From assembly GCA_938010425.1 (NCBI GenBank), contig CALLUO010000014.1, forward strand, positions 1 through 34,240: a DNA stretch of 34,240 nt, given 5' to 3'. The stretch is from an uncultured Elioraea sp. GTDB taxonomy: Bacteria > Pseudomonadota > Alphaproteobacteria > Acetobacterales > Acetobacteraceae. The position numbers and the translations under genes were made by a program. Below the pieces are notes generated by a model. That model was not told the origin of the DNA. It worked only from the letters and a program-made list of their open reading frames with translations, and did no database searches. Below, one piece after another: positions 17,790 to 26,152 of the stretch. Every line of letters starts with the position of its first letter. The first letter of the stretch is position 1.

Positions 17790-18440
17790 TGCCTGGCCCC
17801 CCAACCTCCCCTTGCTGCTGCCCCGCCGGCGGCTACGGCAGCGCGGCTCGACCCTGCCCTCGCCGCGCACAGCTGGCGCGTGCAGCCGATCGGCGGACCG
17901 TTCTCCCGGCTGTCCGTCACGACAGAGGGCAAGACCGCGATTTGCCTTAAGGCCGAACGCGATGCAGGCGGTGCTGCGGTCTTGTTCCTGTCGGTAAGGG
18001 TGCCCATCCACCCCCCGCTGTTCCTCAGCTGGCGATGGCGGATCAAACGCGGCGGCAAGGGGGGCCAGCCTCCTCGTGCGCGTCGGCTTTGAGCCCGACG
18101 GCGGGCGCATGAGCCTCGTGCAACGCGTCGCGCTCGGTTACGGGCTTGTTTAGCCCACTCCGGTCGCTGCCCGGCTTGGCGCTAGCCGAGCGCTGGGGTG
18201 GTGAGGCGGGCTAACCCACCTGGCACCCGATGCGCTTGCTGATCGTGCGAGCGGTCGCGTTGGCTGCGCCGTGGCGCAGAGCCGGCCGTGGGTGGGTGGG
18301 TGGAAGAGACGGCGCGCTTGGCGCAGGAGTTTCGCACCGCCTCGGGCATGGCGCCGGCCGCTTTCGTGACCGAGATCGCGCTGAGCGCAGCGGGCTGGCC
18401 CGGCTTCGCCGCGCGCATCGACGGGCTTGCCTTCCCCACC
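17790..18440 (+). pseudogene. Broken DUF3047-like gene
   Basis: Three collinear fragments in different frames resemble DUF3047 proteins. The first is SWRVQPIGGPFSRLSV followed by PPLFLSWRWRIKRG (17860-18060), matching the family's LSWRWRV block. Next is LLVRVGFEPDGGRMSL in another frame at about 18070, ending at a stop near 18150. Third is GWVEETARLAQEFRTASGMA followed by EIALSA and ARIDGL (18290-18430) back in the first frame, matching the family's C-terminal segment. Two frame changes and an in-frame stop mean it cannot make an intact protein. The family has no established function. Identification rests on recognised motifs, not a search. Confidence 0.5.
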
Positions 18441-18903
18441 CTGCTGAGGGGCTTGGCCAACCCGTCCTCTGCAGGGGCGCAGCACCGTCATCGACAAGCG
18501 CCTGTCGAAAGAGCGCAAGGCGCTGCTTTCCGGGCGCCCGAACAGCACCCTGCCGTGCTGCGTCAGGGTCCGCGAATTTCGTCGCCTGCAGGGCAGGCAG
18601 ATCAAGGTGCACGACTGGGTGGTGTACCACGGACGGAGGATCGCGATGATCGTCGAGGGGCGGGACGCAGCCAGCACAGGAGGCGCCAAGAAGCCCGGCC
18701 AACAGGGCCGACCACACCCGAACCGTTTCGCAGTCATGCAGGCTCATGCCATGCCGGGCTGGTGCGGAAGCTGAGGCGAGATTGGTCCCGAGCCAGGCGA
18801 GAGCAAGCGCCATCAACCCGGCAAGCCAAACGAGGGAGAAGAGGAAAAGGCGAAGCCGGATTTGCCCCGCGCGCCAGAACACGGGGGCGCGCCCCTCAGA
18901 CAA
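18211..18903 (-). CDS. Possible small membrane ORF downstream of the TRAP operon (likely truncated)
   Basis: A TTG start at 18903 overlaps the stop of the preceding small ORF by eight bases. The first ~80 residues look genuine: high third-position GC, a basic stretch, a hydrophobic helix (LFLFSLVWLAGLMALALAWL) and a second one (VWSALLAGLLGASCAGC). The frame stays open to 18211. From about 18665 downward it is antisense to the coding-like fragment and becomes arginine-rich noise, so the natural C-terminus is probably missing. Function unknown; no family recognised. Confidence 0.35.
   Translation of the reverse strand: MSEGRAPVFWRAGQIRLRLFLFSLVWLAGLMALALAWLGTNLASASAPARHGMSLHDCETVRVWSALLAGLLGASCAGCVPPLDDHRDPPSVVHHPVVHLDLPALQATKFADPDAARQGAVRAPGKQRLALFRQALVDDGAAPLQRTGWPSPSAGWGRQARRCARRSRASPLRSARSRSRKRPAPCPRRCETPAPSAPSLPPTHPRPALRHGAANATARTISKRIGCQVG
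18448..18774 (+). pseudogene. Coding-like fragment without a start, family unknown
   Basis: After a stop at 18445, a 108-codon frame has very high third-position GC up to about 18665. It yields a protein-like peptide: STVIDKRLSKERKALLSG, then LPCCVRVREFRRLQGRQIKV and HDWVVYHGRRIAMIVEGRD. It has no plausible start codon or ribosome-binding site. Beyond about 18690 the composition no longer looks coding in this direction, and the opposite strand takes over. I do not recognise the family. It is best read as an internal piece of a gene left by a rearrangement. Confidence 0.4.
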
Positions 18904-19072
18904 GCATCGCCACCGGCACGGCAGCGAGGCCGAAATGACCGAGGGCGAAATCGGCCCGCGTCCGGTTCGAGCCGGCCACGATCATGACTGCGAAGGCGGC
19001 GCCGAAGGCGGCGAGCCCGATCAGGGACGGCGCGACCAGCAGCCGCGCCCAGCCAAGGCCGCCTTTGCTCAA
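18896..19072 (-). CDS. 58-residue hydrophobic ORF coupled to dctM
   Basis: A TTG start at 19072 overlaps the dctM stop in the four bases TTGA. The 58-residue product has two hydrophobic stretches (RLLVAPSLIGLAAFGAAFAV, MIVAG and later FGLAAVPVAMLV) separated by a polar SNRTRADFALGH. Third positions are strongly GC. Stop/start overlaps also join dctQ to dctM in this operon, so translational coupling is plausible. It could be a small accessory membrane subunit. I do not recognise a family, and the non-ATG start lowers confidence. Confidence 0.45.
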   Translation of the reverse strand: MSKGGLGWARLLVAPSLIGLAAFGAAFAVMIVAGSNRTRADFALGHFGLAAVPVAMLV

Positions 19073-20385
19073 AACCCTCGGCCCATGACCTGGTTCGGCA
19101 GCCAGGTCGCAAGACCAGGCATCATGCAGAGCAGCACCATGAAGCCCAGCATCAACAGAACGAAGGGCAGGCTACCCCAGAGGATCTCGGTAAGCGGCAC
19201 CTGCGGCGCGACCCCGCGCAGCACATAGAGGTTCAAGCCCACGGGCGGCGTGATCAGGCCAATCTCTAAGTTGATGGTGAGCAGGATGCCGAACCAGATC
19301 AGGTCGAAATCATTCGCCTCTAGCACCGGTTGCAGGATCGGCATCAGCATCAGAATGATGGCCACAGGGGGCAAGAAGCAGCCGGCGAGCAATAGCAGCG
19401 CTTGGATGATCGCCATCAGCACCCAGCGGTTCAGTGAGAGAGAGACGAGCGCATCGGCCACCGTCTGTGTGACGTAAAGGTAGCTCATCATATAGCTGAA
19501 CAGGGCGGCCGAGCCGATGATCATCATGATCATCGTGCTTTCACGCACAGTGTCGCGATAGATGGCCCAAAGCTCGCCGAGCCGCCAAGTGCGGTAGATC
19601 ACCATCACCAGCATGAGCGCGAGGAAGGCAGCGATGGCGGCCACTTCGGAGGGCGTGGCGAAACCGCCATACATAAACACCGCTACGGCGACGATAATGC
19701 CGAGAAACGGTGCAACACGAGCGAGCCCCTCCATCTTCTGCGCCATCGTGTAGCGTTCCACAGGCTGCGGATTGCGCCGCACGTCGCGGATCGAGGCTGC
19801 CCAAGCGTAAATCGCGAAGATCGTCGTCAGTAGGAAGCCCGGGATCACGCCGGCGAGGAACAGACGCCCGATCGAGGTCTCCGTTGCGATACCGTACAGG
19901 ATGAGCGTGACCGAAGGCGGGATGAGGATGCCCAAGGTGCCGCCAGCGCAAATCGCGCCAGTCGCAAGCCGTGGCTTCACACCGCGCTTCATCATCTCTG
20001 GCACGCCGATCTTGCCGATCGCTGCGGCGGTGGCGGGCGAGGAGCCGCAGATCGCGGAAAAGAGGCCGCAGGCGTAGATGTTGGCGATGACAAGTCCTCC
20101 CGGCACACGGGCAAGCCAACGATGCAGGCTTTCGAAAATGTCTGCCCCAGCCCGGCTCACCCCCACCGAGGCGCCGAGCAGGATGAAGAGGGGAATGGTC
20201 AGCAGCGCGAAGGAGGAGAGCTCGCTCATCATGGTGATGGCGAGCGTGTTCAGCGCCCCCGCAGAACCGAACACGGCGAGGAAGCCGATCGCGACGAGCG
20301 CAAGGCCCCAGGCGATGGGGAGCCCCGAAAACAGCACGGCGAGGGTGGCGACAAGGATCAGCCCGCCGATCTCAAGTTCGCTCAC
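19069..20385 (-). CDS. dctM: TRAP transporter large permease DctM
   Basis: A 438-residue, roughly 12-helix inner-membrane subunit that drives Na+-coupled uptake of organic acids delivered by a periplasmic receptor. Hallmarks are FALLTIPLFILLGASVGVSR, CGLFSAICGSSPATAAAIGK with its GSSPATAA turn, GTLGILIPPSVTLILYGI, and the C-terminal NLEIGLITPPVGLNLYVLRG. I chose GTG 20385, which overlaps the dctQ stop as GTGA and starts just before the first helix. A longer frame to 20493 would lie inside dctQ. It is complete, unlike the DctM relic at 2779. Confidence 0.95.
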   Translation of the reverse strand: MSELEIGGLILVATLAVLFSGLPIAWGLALVAIGFLAVFGSAGALNTLAITMMSELSSFALLTIPLFILLGASVGVSRAGADIFESLHRWLARVPGGLVIANIYACGLFSAICGSSPATAAAIGKIGVPEMMKRGVKPRLATGAICAGGTLGILIPPSVTLILYGIATETSIGRLFLAGVIPGFLLTTIFAIYAWAASIRDVRRNPQPVERYTMAQKMEGLARVAPFLGIIVAVAVFMYGGFATPSEVAAIAAFLALMLVMVIYRTWRLGELWAIYRDTVRESTMIMMIIGSAALFSYMMSYLYVTQTVADALVSLSLNRWVLMAIIQALLLLAGCFLPPVAIILMLMPILQPVLEANDFDLIWFGILLTINLEIGLITPPVGLNLYVLRGVAPQVPLTEILWGSLPFVLLMLGFMVLLCMMPGLATWLPNQVMGRGF

Positions 20386-20909
20386 GACCGTCCCCGCACG
20401 CCAATTTTCCACACTTCCGCCGCGTATTGCAAAGCGGTGAGCGCGAGGCCGACCGGCATCGCCAGGTAGAGCGGCCAGCGCACCGGTTTCCACATGCTCT
20501 CCGAGGTCTCCCCCGTCACCCAGGCCTCATGGAACAACTTCCAGCCGTGCCAGGCGAGGTAGAGACAGACCGCGCAGCCGACCGCTGCCGTGCTATACGC
20601 AACGGCGCGCTTCGCTCTCTCTGCAAGCAGAACATCGAGCAGGTCGACGTTGACGTGACCCTTCGTGCGCAACGTGTAGGGCGAAGCGAGGAAGATCGCG
20701 CCGACCATCAGATAGACGGCGAGCTCGATCTCCCAGAAGGCCGAGGCACCGAGCGCGCGGTGCACCACCATGTAGCTCACCACCAGCACAGCGGCGGTGA
20801 GCATGACGGCGGCGGCGATCGCGCAAACAAGCCCGACCGCATCGATGGCGCGTACCCAAAAAGGAGCCGCACGCGGAACGATATCTGAGCGAACAGGCGC
20901 AAGCGACAT
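20382..20909 (-). CDS. dctQ: TRAP transporter small permease DctQ
   Basis: A 175-residue four-helix membrane protein. Helices lie at about 24-46, 60-78, 103-122 and 146-165. The sequence WEIELAVYLMVGAIFLASPY with RTKGHVNVDLL is typical of DctQ. It pairs with DctM to form the membrane complex that binds the receptor. It begins 57 bases after the dctP stop and ends in a 4-base overlap with dctM, so all three are one operon. Confidence 0.93.
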   Translation of the reverse strand: MSLAPVRSDIVPRAAPFWVRAIDAVGLVCAIAAAVMLTAAVLVVSYMVVHRALGASAFWEIELAVYLMVGAIFLASPYTLRTKGHVNVDLLDVLLAERAKRAVAYSTAAVGCAVCLYLAWHGWKLFHEAWVTGETSESMWKPVRWPLYLAMPVGLALTALQYAAEVWKIGVRGRS

Positions 20910-20966
20910 CGCGCTGCCCCGAAGCCTGCCCGAGCGTGATCGAACAGGACTGAGGTGACTCTCCCC

Positions 20967-21980
20967 TTACGCGAGCGCCTTGATCAGCAGATCAAGCAGC
21001 TCCCGCCCATGGCGCGTCGAGCGCGCGAACTCCTCCCAGGCGGTACGGCGAGCGAGCGCCACCCAGGCTGCATATTCGGTATCCGTCAGGCCACGCACCT
21101 GGTTGCCCGCGCGCGTGAAGGCTTCCACGGCCTTCTCGGCAGCGTCAGTCTGTTCGCGGGCGAACCACTCGTCTGCAACGTTCGCCGCCTCGTCGATCGC
21201 GCGCTGCTGGTCCGGTGTCAGGCGGTTCCACACCGTGGTCGCCATAACAAGTGGCTGATAGAGCATCCAGAGCGTATTCGGCCCGCCGATGGTCGCATAC
21301 CGCGTTTGCTCATAGAGCCGCATCGAAACAAAGGTCTCAGCCGAAGTGAGCGTCGCATTCAGCACGCCCGACTGCAGGGCGGAATAGATCTCGGTCGAGG
21401 GCATGGAGACAACGGAGGCGCCGGCTTCCTTGAGCATCAGTTCAAAGGTTGGGTCGGCTGCACGCATGCGCAGGCCAGAGACCGTCTCCGGGGCGCCGAT
21501 CGCGCGGTCGCGTGAGGCGAAGCCACCCGGCGTCCACCACCAGGTGATGAGGCGAATACCGCCCTCCATCGCGATCTCCTGAAAGCGGCGATGGAACGGG
21601 GTTCCCTTCAGCCGCATCGCCTGGTCGATGCTGCGGATCGTTCCGGGCATGATGCCGATCGAAAACTCGGGCACCTTGCCCACGCCGTAGGTGATCGGGA
21701 ACACCGCCATCTCGAGCGAACCAGACAACATCGCGTCGAATTGCGCGATGGGGTTCGAGATCAGCGACCGGTTGGGGTAGATGCGGAAACGGAGCTCAGG
21801 GGCGCGCTTGCGCACCTCCTCGACGAACAGGCGTGCGCCGCGATCGCGCGCGTCCGATTGTTGGCGCCACTGATGGCTGATGCGAATTTCACTGCCCGTT
21901 TGCGCGCACAACGGCGTTGCAACGGCGACGAGAGTTGCGCCGGACATGCCGGCAAGGATGGTGCGACGATCAAGGCTCAT
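20967..21980 (-). CDS. dctP: TRAP transporter solute receptor DctP
   Basis: A 337-residue periplasmic binding protein. The N-terminus has twin arginines (LDRRTILAG) before a hydrophobic stretch ending near TPLCAQ, suggesting Tat-type export. The mature part carries family blocks: RDRGARLFVEEVRKRAP, QFDAMLSGSLEMAVFPITYG, the ligand-contacting arginine region SGLRMRAADPTFELMLKEAG, and MPSTEIYSALQSGVLNATLT. GGAGG precedes ATG 21980. The ligand cannot be fixed from sequence; family members bind C4-dicarboxylates, keto acids, sugar acids or aromatic acids. The adjacent CoA-transferase and hydrolase hint at a catabolised carboxylic acid. Confidence 0.94.
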   Translation of the reverse strand: MSLDRRTILAGMSGATLVAVATPLCAQTGSEIRISHQWRQQSDARDRGARLFVEEVRKRAPELRFRIYPNRSLISNPIAQFDAMLSGSLEMAVFPITYGVGKVPEFSIGIMPGTIRSIDQAMRLKGTPFHRRFQEIAMEGGIRLITWWWTPGGFASRDRAIGAPETVSGLRMRAADPTFELMLKEAGASVVSMPSTEIYSALQSGVLNATLTSAETFVSMRLYEQTRYATIGGPNTLWMLYQPLVMATTVWNRLTPDQQRAIDEAANVADEWFAREQTDAAEKAVEAFTRAGNQVRGLTDTEYAAWVALARRTAWEEFARSTRHGRELLDLLIKALA

Positions 21981-22246
21981 TGTGTTCCTCCCCACTTCCC
22001 TGTATCGGCCGCCCGCTCGGCCTTAGCACTGCCCCTTCATGGGCCAGGCGCCGCGCTCTGGCAACGGGCCTCTGCGGCGATCAGCAGAGTTGGCAAGGTC
22101 GCCAACGCGGCTCTCCTCACGAGAGCCGACAACCTTTCCGATCAACCGTCTCGTTAATTGTTTGTTCATCGCACCTGGCGAGCATTGTCGCGCAGCTCAG
22201 ATCGGCGCGGGGGGTCTGGTCGAACCGTGGCGCGTCGAAGCAGGGC
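21981..22246. other. Intergenic region between divergent dctP and protease genes
   Basis: This 266-base stretch (321 with the repeat below) should hold the promoters of the TRAP operon and the protease gene. It contains the only AT-rich patch nearby (about 22150-22165, TTAATTGTTTG). I could not assign convincing -35/-10 pairs or an operator. Confidence 0.4.
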
Positions 22247-22301
22247 GAAACCCAGCGGGTCCGGAGGTGGAGAAGAAACCCAGCGGGTCCGGAGGTGGAG
22301 A
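22247..22301 (+). repeat. Tandem 28-base duplication carrying the ribosome-binding site
   Basis: Two head-to-tail copies start at 22247 and 22275. They are identical over 27 bases and each includes GGTCCGGAGGTGGAGA. The second copy places GGAGG about 8-10 bases before the GTG start of the protease gene. The period is not a multiple of three, which argues that the region is leader rather than coding. Confidence 0.9.
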
Positions 22302-23132
22302 GTGACTCACGATCTCGATCGCCGACATGTCAGCAGCGCTGTCAGGGGCCTTTTCGCGGTCCTTGTGCTTTGGCTAGGCGGGCTTGCGTCAGGAGAGGGG
22401 CTCGCCGCGACACGGAGCGGCGGCGCGGCGCCGGCGGCGATGGAGCGGTCGGCCTGTACCGCCTTGGATCCCCTGGCGCACCACGCGTTGGTTATCACGC
22501 CTCGTCTTGTCGGATCGGCGTTCACCATCGCTCCCGGTCTGGCGGTGACCGCGGCGCATGTCGTTGATGGCCTGGCCCCAGGCACCCGGGTTACACTGCG
22601 CCGCGGTCCCGCCGGTGGTCCGATGACGACCGCGAGACTGCTCGGTCGCAGCCTGGTCATGGATCTTGCCGTCCTGGAGCTCGCAGAAGAGTTTCTGCGC
22701 CCTGTCGGCTGTGAGCATGAAGCCGCCGTCGACGAACGGCAGGCTCTGCGCAGGACCATGCTTTCTGCCGGCGATCGTTTGGCCGCCTCGGGGTCCATGC
22801 CCCTCGGCGGCGCGGGGATCGCTGTGCCGCGGCGTGTCGATGGGTTGGCGACGGGACGATCGGTCGACGTACCCGGGCTTGGCCCTGGCTTTGTCGCTGC
22901 ACTGCCAGGTACGGTGCCGGGGTTCTCGGGTGGCCCCGTAGTGAACGAGCGCGGGCGGCTGGTCGGCATGATTATCGCGATCCGTCGTCTGCCCGCAGCG
23001 GGCCGCTCGGACGGAGCAGGACACCGCGTGGCGCTCAGCGACGAGGTCTACATTCTCTCCGCTTCCGCCCTGCTCGCCGAGGCGCAGCGCATAGTCCAGC
23101 GCGCGGGTCTGACTCTTGCCTCGCCGCGTTAA
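22302..23132 (+). CDS. Trypsin-like serine protease
   Basis: A 276-residue protein with an N-terminal hydrophobic segment (about 15-36: GLFAVLVLWLGGLASGEGL) for export, followed by an S1/trypsin-like domain. The triad is His86 in TAAHVVDG, Asp121 in SLVMDLAVLEL and Ser209 in PGFSGGPVV. No PDZ domain is present, so it is a single-domain periplasmic protease rather than a DegP. GTG 22302 was chosen because GGAGGTGGAGA immediately precedes it and the frame upstream is repeat-derived. Substrates are unknown. It is divergent from the TRAP operon and converges on serA with a 150-base gap. Confidence 0.87.
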   Translation: MTHDLDRRHVSSAVRGLFAVLVLWLGGLASGEGLAATRSGGAAPAAMERSACTALDPLAHHALVITPRLVGSAFTIAPGLAVTAAHVVDGLAPGTRVTLRRGPAGGPMTTARLLGRSLVMDLAVLELAEEFLRPVGCEHEAAVDERQALRRTMLSAGDRLAASGSMPLGGAGIAVPRRVDGLATGRSVDVPGLGPGFVAALPGTVPGFSGGPVVNERGRLVGMIIAIRRLPAAGRSDGAGHRVALSDEVYILSASALLAEAQRIVQRAGLTLASPR

Positions 23133-23282
23133 GGACCCGTCGTAACCAAGCAGCGCGAGGAAGCAAACCGCTCCACCTCCTGTCTCACTGAGGGCTGATA
23201 ACGCGGTGGCCGCCCCTGCACGTTAGCGAAGCCATGGGCAAAGCTCCCGCCCTAACGTCAGCACCATCCTTGTCGGACAGTG

Positions 23283-24869
23283 TCAGAACGACAGCAGGGT
23301 TGCTTGTTTCACCAGCGGCAGCCGGCGTACGCGTTCAAGCACCTCCGCCGGAACTGGCTCGTCGACGGAGACAAGGCAAATCGCGTCCCCTCCCGGCGCA
23401 GTGCGACCAAGATGCATGGTCGCGATGTTTACCCCTGCGTCGGCGAGGGTGGTGCCGAACCGACCGATAAAGCCCGGTTTGTCCTCGTTCGTCACATACA
23501 GCATGTGGCGCGAGAAGTCGGCCTCCACCGGGATGCCTTTGATCTCGATCAGACGCGGACGGAAACCTGCGATGAGCGTTCCGGCAACCAAACGCGTATC
23601 GCGATCGGTCGTCACCGCGATCCGGATCAGCGTCTGATACTCGGATGGCCGATCGTGCACGGTCTCGGTCAGTTCGATGCCACGCTCGCGCGCCAGTACC
23701 GGAGCGTTGACCATATTTACGCCTTCCATCAGGGGCCCGAGCAGGCCAGCGAGGGCAGCAGCGGTCAGCGGGGTATGGTTCAAAGTTGCAACATGGCCCT
23801 CATATTCGATTGTGACAGAGCGAAACCCACCGTCACGCGCCACTGAGAGTTGTCCGGCGAAAGCGCCGAGCAGGCGCGCGAGCTCCATGTACGGCTTCAG
23901 CCGTGGCGCATCCTCCGCCGAGACAGAGGGCATGTTGATCGCGTTCATCACCGCACCCGTCAGCAGGAAGTCGCTCATCTGCTCAGCGATCTGACGCGCG
24001 ACGTTTTCCTGCGCCTCCACGGTCGAGGCACCAAGATGCGGCGTGCAGATGACATTCTCCAGCTGGAACAACGGACTTTCGGTCGCGGGCTCGGTTTCGA
24101 ACACGTCGAGCGCGGCACCAGCGACATGACCGGAGACGAGCGCGTCGTGGAGATCCTTCTCCACAATCAGCCCGCCACGAGCACAGTTGATGATGCGCAC
24201 GCCACGCTTCATCTGCGCGATCGCGCGCGCGTCAATGATGTGGCGCGTGCCTTCCGTCAACGGTGCGTGCAAAGTGATGAAGTCGGCCCGCGCGAACAGA
24301 TCGTGCAGATCAACCTTTTCCACGCCGAGCGCGATTGCCCGCTGATCAGAGAGGAAGGGATCGTAAGCGATCACCTTCATTTTCAGCCCGAGCGCACGGT
24401 CAGCGACGATGGAGCCGATATTGCCACAGCCGATGATGCCAAGCGTCTTGCCATAGAGCTCAACACCAAGGAACCGATTCTTCTCCCATTTGCCCGCCTT
24501 GGTGGAAAAAGAAGCCTCTGGAATCTGCCGAGCAAGCGCGAACATCAAGGCAATCGCATGTTCCGCCGTGGTGATGGCATTGCCGTGTGGCGTGTTCATC
24601 ACCACCACACCGCGTGCGGTGGCAGCCTTGACATCGACATTGTCGACGCCGATGCCAGCACGACCCACCACCTTGAGATTTCTCGCCGCAGCGAGAAGTT
24701 CGGCCGTCACCTTGGTTGAGGAGCGGACAGCGAGCCCGTCATAGCCCGCGATAATGGCGCGCAGCTCCGCCGGCGACAGGCCAGTCTTCACATCGACCTC
24801 GATGCCCCGGCTGCGAAAAATGTCGACAGCAGCAGGCGAGAGCTTGTCCGATATCAGCACCTTTGGCAT
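23283..24869 (-). CDS. serA: D-3-phosphoglycerate dehydrogenase
   Basis: A 528-residue enzyme catalysing the first step of serine synthesis (3-phosphoglycerate to 3-phosphohydroxypyruvate, NAD+). The Rossmann motif GCGNIG lies at 147-152. The catalytic Arg is in NCARGG (about 231), the Glu in the FETEP region, and His278 in TPHLGAS. About 300-528 holds the ASB domain and a C-terminal ACT domain (LYVTNEDKPGFIGRFGTTLA), so this is the long, potentially serine-regulated type. ATG 24869 lies 4 bases after the serC stop, giving a serC-serA operon. The frame runs to 24980 inside serC but has no similarity there. Confidence 0.97.
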   Translation of the reverse strand: MPKVLISDKLSPAAVDIFRSRGIEVDVKTGLSPAELRAIIAGYDGLAVRSSTKVTAELLAAARNLKVVGRAGIGVDNVDVKAATARGVVVMNTPHGNAITTAEHAIALMFALARQIPEASFSTKAGKWEKNRFLGVELYGKTLGIIGCGNIGSIVADRALGLKMKVIAYDPFLSDQRAIALGVEKVDLHDLFARADFITLHAPLTEGTRHIIDARAIAQMKRGVRIINCARGGLIVEKDLHDALVSGHVAGAALDVFETEPATESPLFQLENVICTPHLGASTVEAQENVARQIAEQMSDFLLTGAVMNAINMPSVSAEDAPRLKPYMELARLLGAFAGQLSVARDGGFRSVTIEYEGHVATLNHTPLTAAALAGLLGPLMEGVNMVNAPVLARERGIELTETVHDRPSEYQTLIRIAVTTDRDTRLVAGTLIAGFRPRLIEIKGIPVEADFSRHMLYVTNEDKPGFIGRFGTTLADAGVNIATMHLGRTAPGGDAICLVSVDEPVPAEVLERVRRLPLVKQATLLSF

Positions 24870-24873
24870 CGGC

Positions 24874-26067
24874 TCACTCTCCGGACGGAACGGCAGCGAA
24901 ACGCTGTGCGACCGTCTCGGCCGCCCAATCGAGCCAAGGGAGAACAGCCTCAATATCGGCCGTCTCCACTGTCGCCCCACCCCACAACCTTAGCCCGGGC
25001 GGTGCTTCACGATAGCCGCCCGCATCGAGCGCTACCCCTTCCGCCTCCAAGAGTGCAGCGATCGCTTTCGCCGCCTCTGCCTGTCTCTCAGCGGGAAGGG
25101 CGGTGAACCAAGGAGCGACAATAGAGAGGCAGATGGAGGTCGAGGAGCGCGTGCGCGGATCTTCGGCGAGGAAAGCATAATTCGGTGTCGTTTCGAGCCA
25201 GCGCGCGACCGCAGCGAGGTTCGCTTCCGACCGGCGGATCAGCTGAGGCAAACCACCGATCGAGTCTGCCCAGGCGAGCCCATCGAGCGCATCCTCCACA
25301 CAAAGCATGGAGGGCGTGTTGATGGTTTCACCCCTGAACAGCCCCTCGATCAGCTTGCCGTCCGAAACGAGGCGGAAGATCTTCGGCAGCGGCCAGCTTG
25401 GCTTGTGTGAAAGAAGACGCTCGATTGCGCGCGGTGAAAGCGCCAGCATGCCATGCGCGGCCTCACCGCCCAGCACCTTCTGCCAGGACCAGGTAATCAC
25501 GTCGAGCCGATCGTAGGGGAGCTCCATCGCGAACACAGCCGAGGTTGCGTCGCAAATCGCAAGCCCCAAACGGTCGGGCGCGATCCACGCGCCATCAGGG
25601 ATCCGCACTCCAGAGGTGGTGCCGTTCCAGCAAAACACCACATCATGGGTCCAGTCGACGGCAGAGAGATCCGGCAACTTGCCGTAGGGCGCGGAAAGGA
25701 TGCGATGCTCGACCTTGAGCTGCTTCGCGACATCCACAGCCCAGGCCTCGCCGAAGGACTCAAAGGCGATCACATCGACAGGACGCGCCCCGAGCAGGCT
25801 CCACATCGCCATCTCGATCGCCCCTGTGTCGGACGCCGGAACGATGCCAAGGCGCCAGTCCTCGGGCAAACCGAGAATCCGTTTCGAGCGCGCGATCACC
25901 TCGGCAAGACGCGCTTTGGGCTCCTTCGCGCGGTGCGACCGCCCGACCAGTGCGCCCTCGAGGGCAGCAACCGACCAGCCGGGCCGCTTTGCCGTCGGCC
26001 CCGAGGAGAAACAAGGATTGGAAGGACGGAGGATTGGCCGCGCGGGCGGCGTGGCGTTAGTCGCCAT
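24874..26067 (-). CDS. serC: Phosphoserine aminotransferase
   Basis: A 397-residue PLP enzyme for the second step of serine synthesis, glutamate-dependent amination of 3-phosphohydroxypyruvate; it can also act in pyridoxal phosphate synthesis. [15 protein letters not shown] at the N-terminus and [13 protein letters not shown] match the alphaproteobacterial/archaeal-type SerC rather than the E. coli form. The Schiff-base lysine is Lys197 in [15 protein letters not shown], and the cofactor aspartate lies in [10 protein letters not shown] promoter is visible about 57 bases upstream, and serA follows after 4 bases. Confidence 0.96.
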   Translation of the reverse strand: MATNATPPARPILRPSNPCFSSGPTAKRPGWSVAALEGALVGRSHRAKEPKARLAEVIARSKRILGLPEDWRLGIVPASDTGAIEMAMWSLLGARPVDVIAFESFGEAWAVDVAKQLKVEHRILSAPYGKLPDLSAVDWTHDVVFCWNGTTSGVRIPDGAWIAPDRLGLAICDATSAVFAMELPYDRLDVITWSWQKVLGGEAAHGMLALSPRAIERLLSHKPSWPLPKIFRLVSDGKLIEGLFRGETINTPSMLCVEDALDGLAWADSIGGLPQLIRRSEANLAAVARWLETTPNYAFLAEDPRTRSSTSICLSIVAPWFTALPAERQAEAAKAIAALLEAEGVALDAGGYREAPPGLRLWGGATVETADIEAVLPWLDWAAETVAQRFAAVPSGE

Positions 26068-26123
26068 GACAGGCTCCCTTGCAGAAGCAATGCGCCCCGG
26101 TGGGGGGGCGTGGCCCGGTCTTG

Positions 26124-26152
26124 CCTATAGCTGTCCTGCCGACTGGCGGCAA
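26124..26152 (-). promoter_or_regulatory. Promoter of the serC-serA operon
   Basis: On the minus strand TTGCCG (26152-26147) and TATAGG (26129-26124) are 17 bases apart, the same boxes and spacing as the tRNA-Pro promoter. Transcription would begin near 26117, leaving a leader of about 50 bases. A perfect 5-bp inverted repeat, TGCCG-CCAGT-CGGCA, overlaps the -35 box and could be an operator. The leader contains a small TTGC/GCAA hairpin just before the ribosome-binding site. Confidence 0.6.

Noticed and set aside
23220-23258. ACGTTAG ... CTAACGT inverted repeat between the protease and serA genes
   Set aside because: A 7-bp repeat with a 25-base loop and no T-run is too weak to call a bidirectional terminator.
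26068-26123. Possible serC-leader regulatory RNA
   Set aside because: A serC-associated RNA motif is known in Alphaproteobacteria, but the ~50-base leader shows only a 4-bp hairpin before the ribosome-binding site. I cannot match it to the motif by eye.
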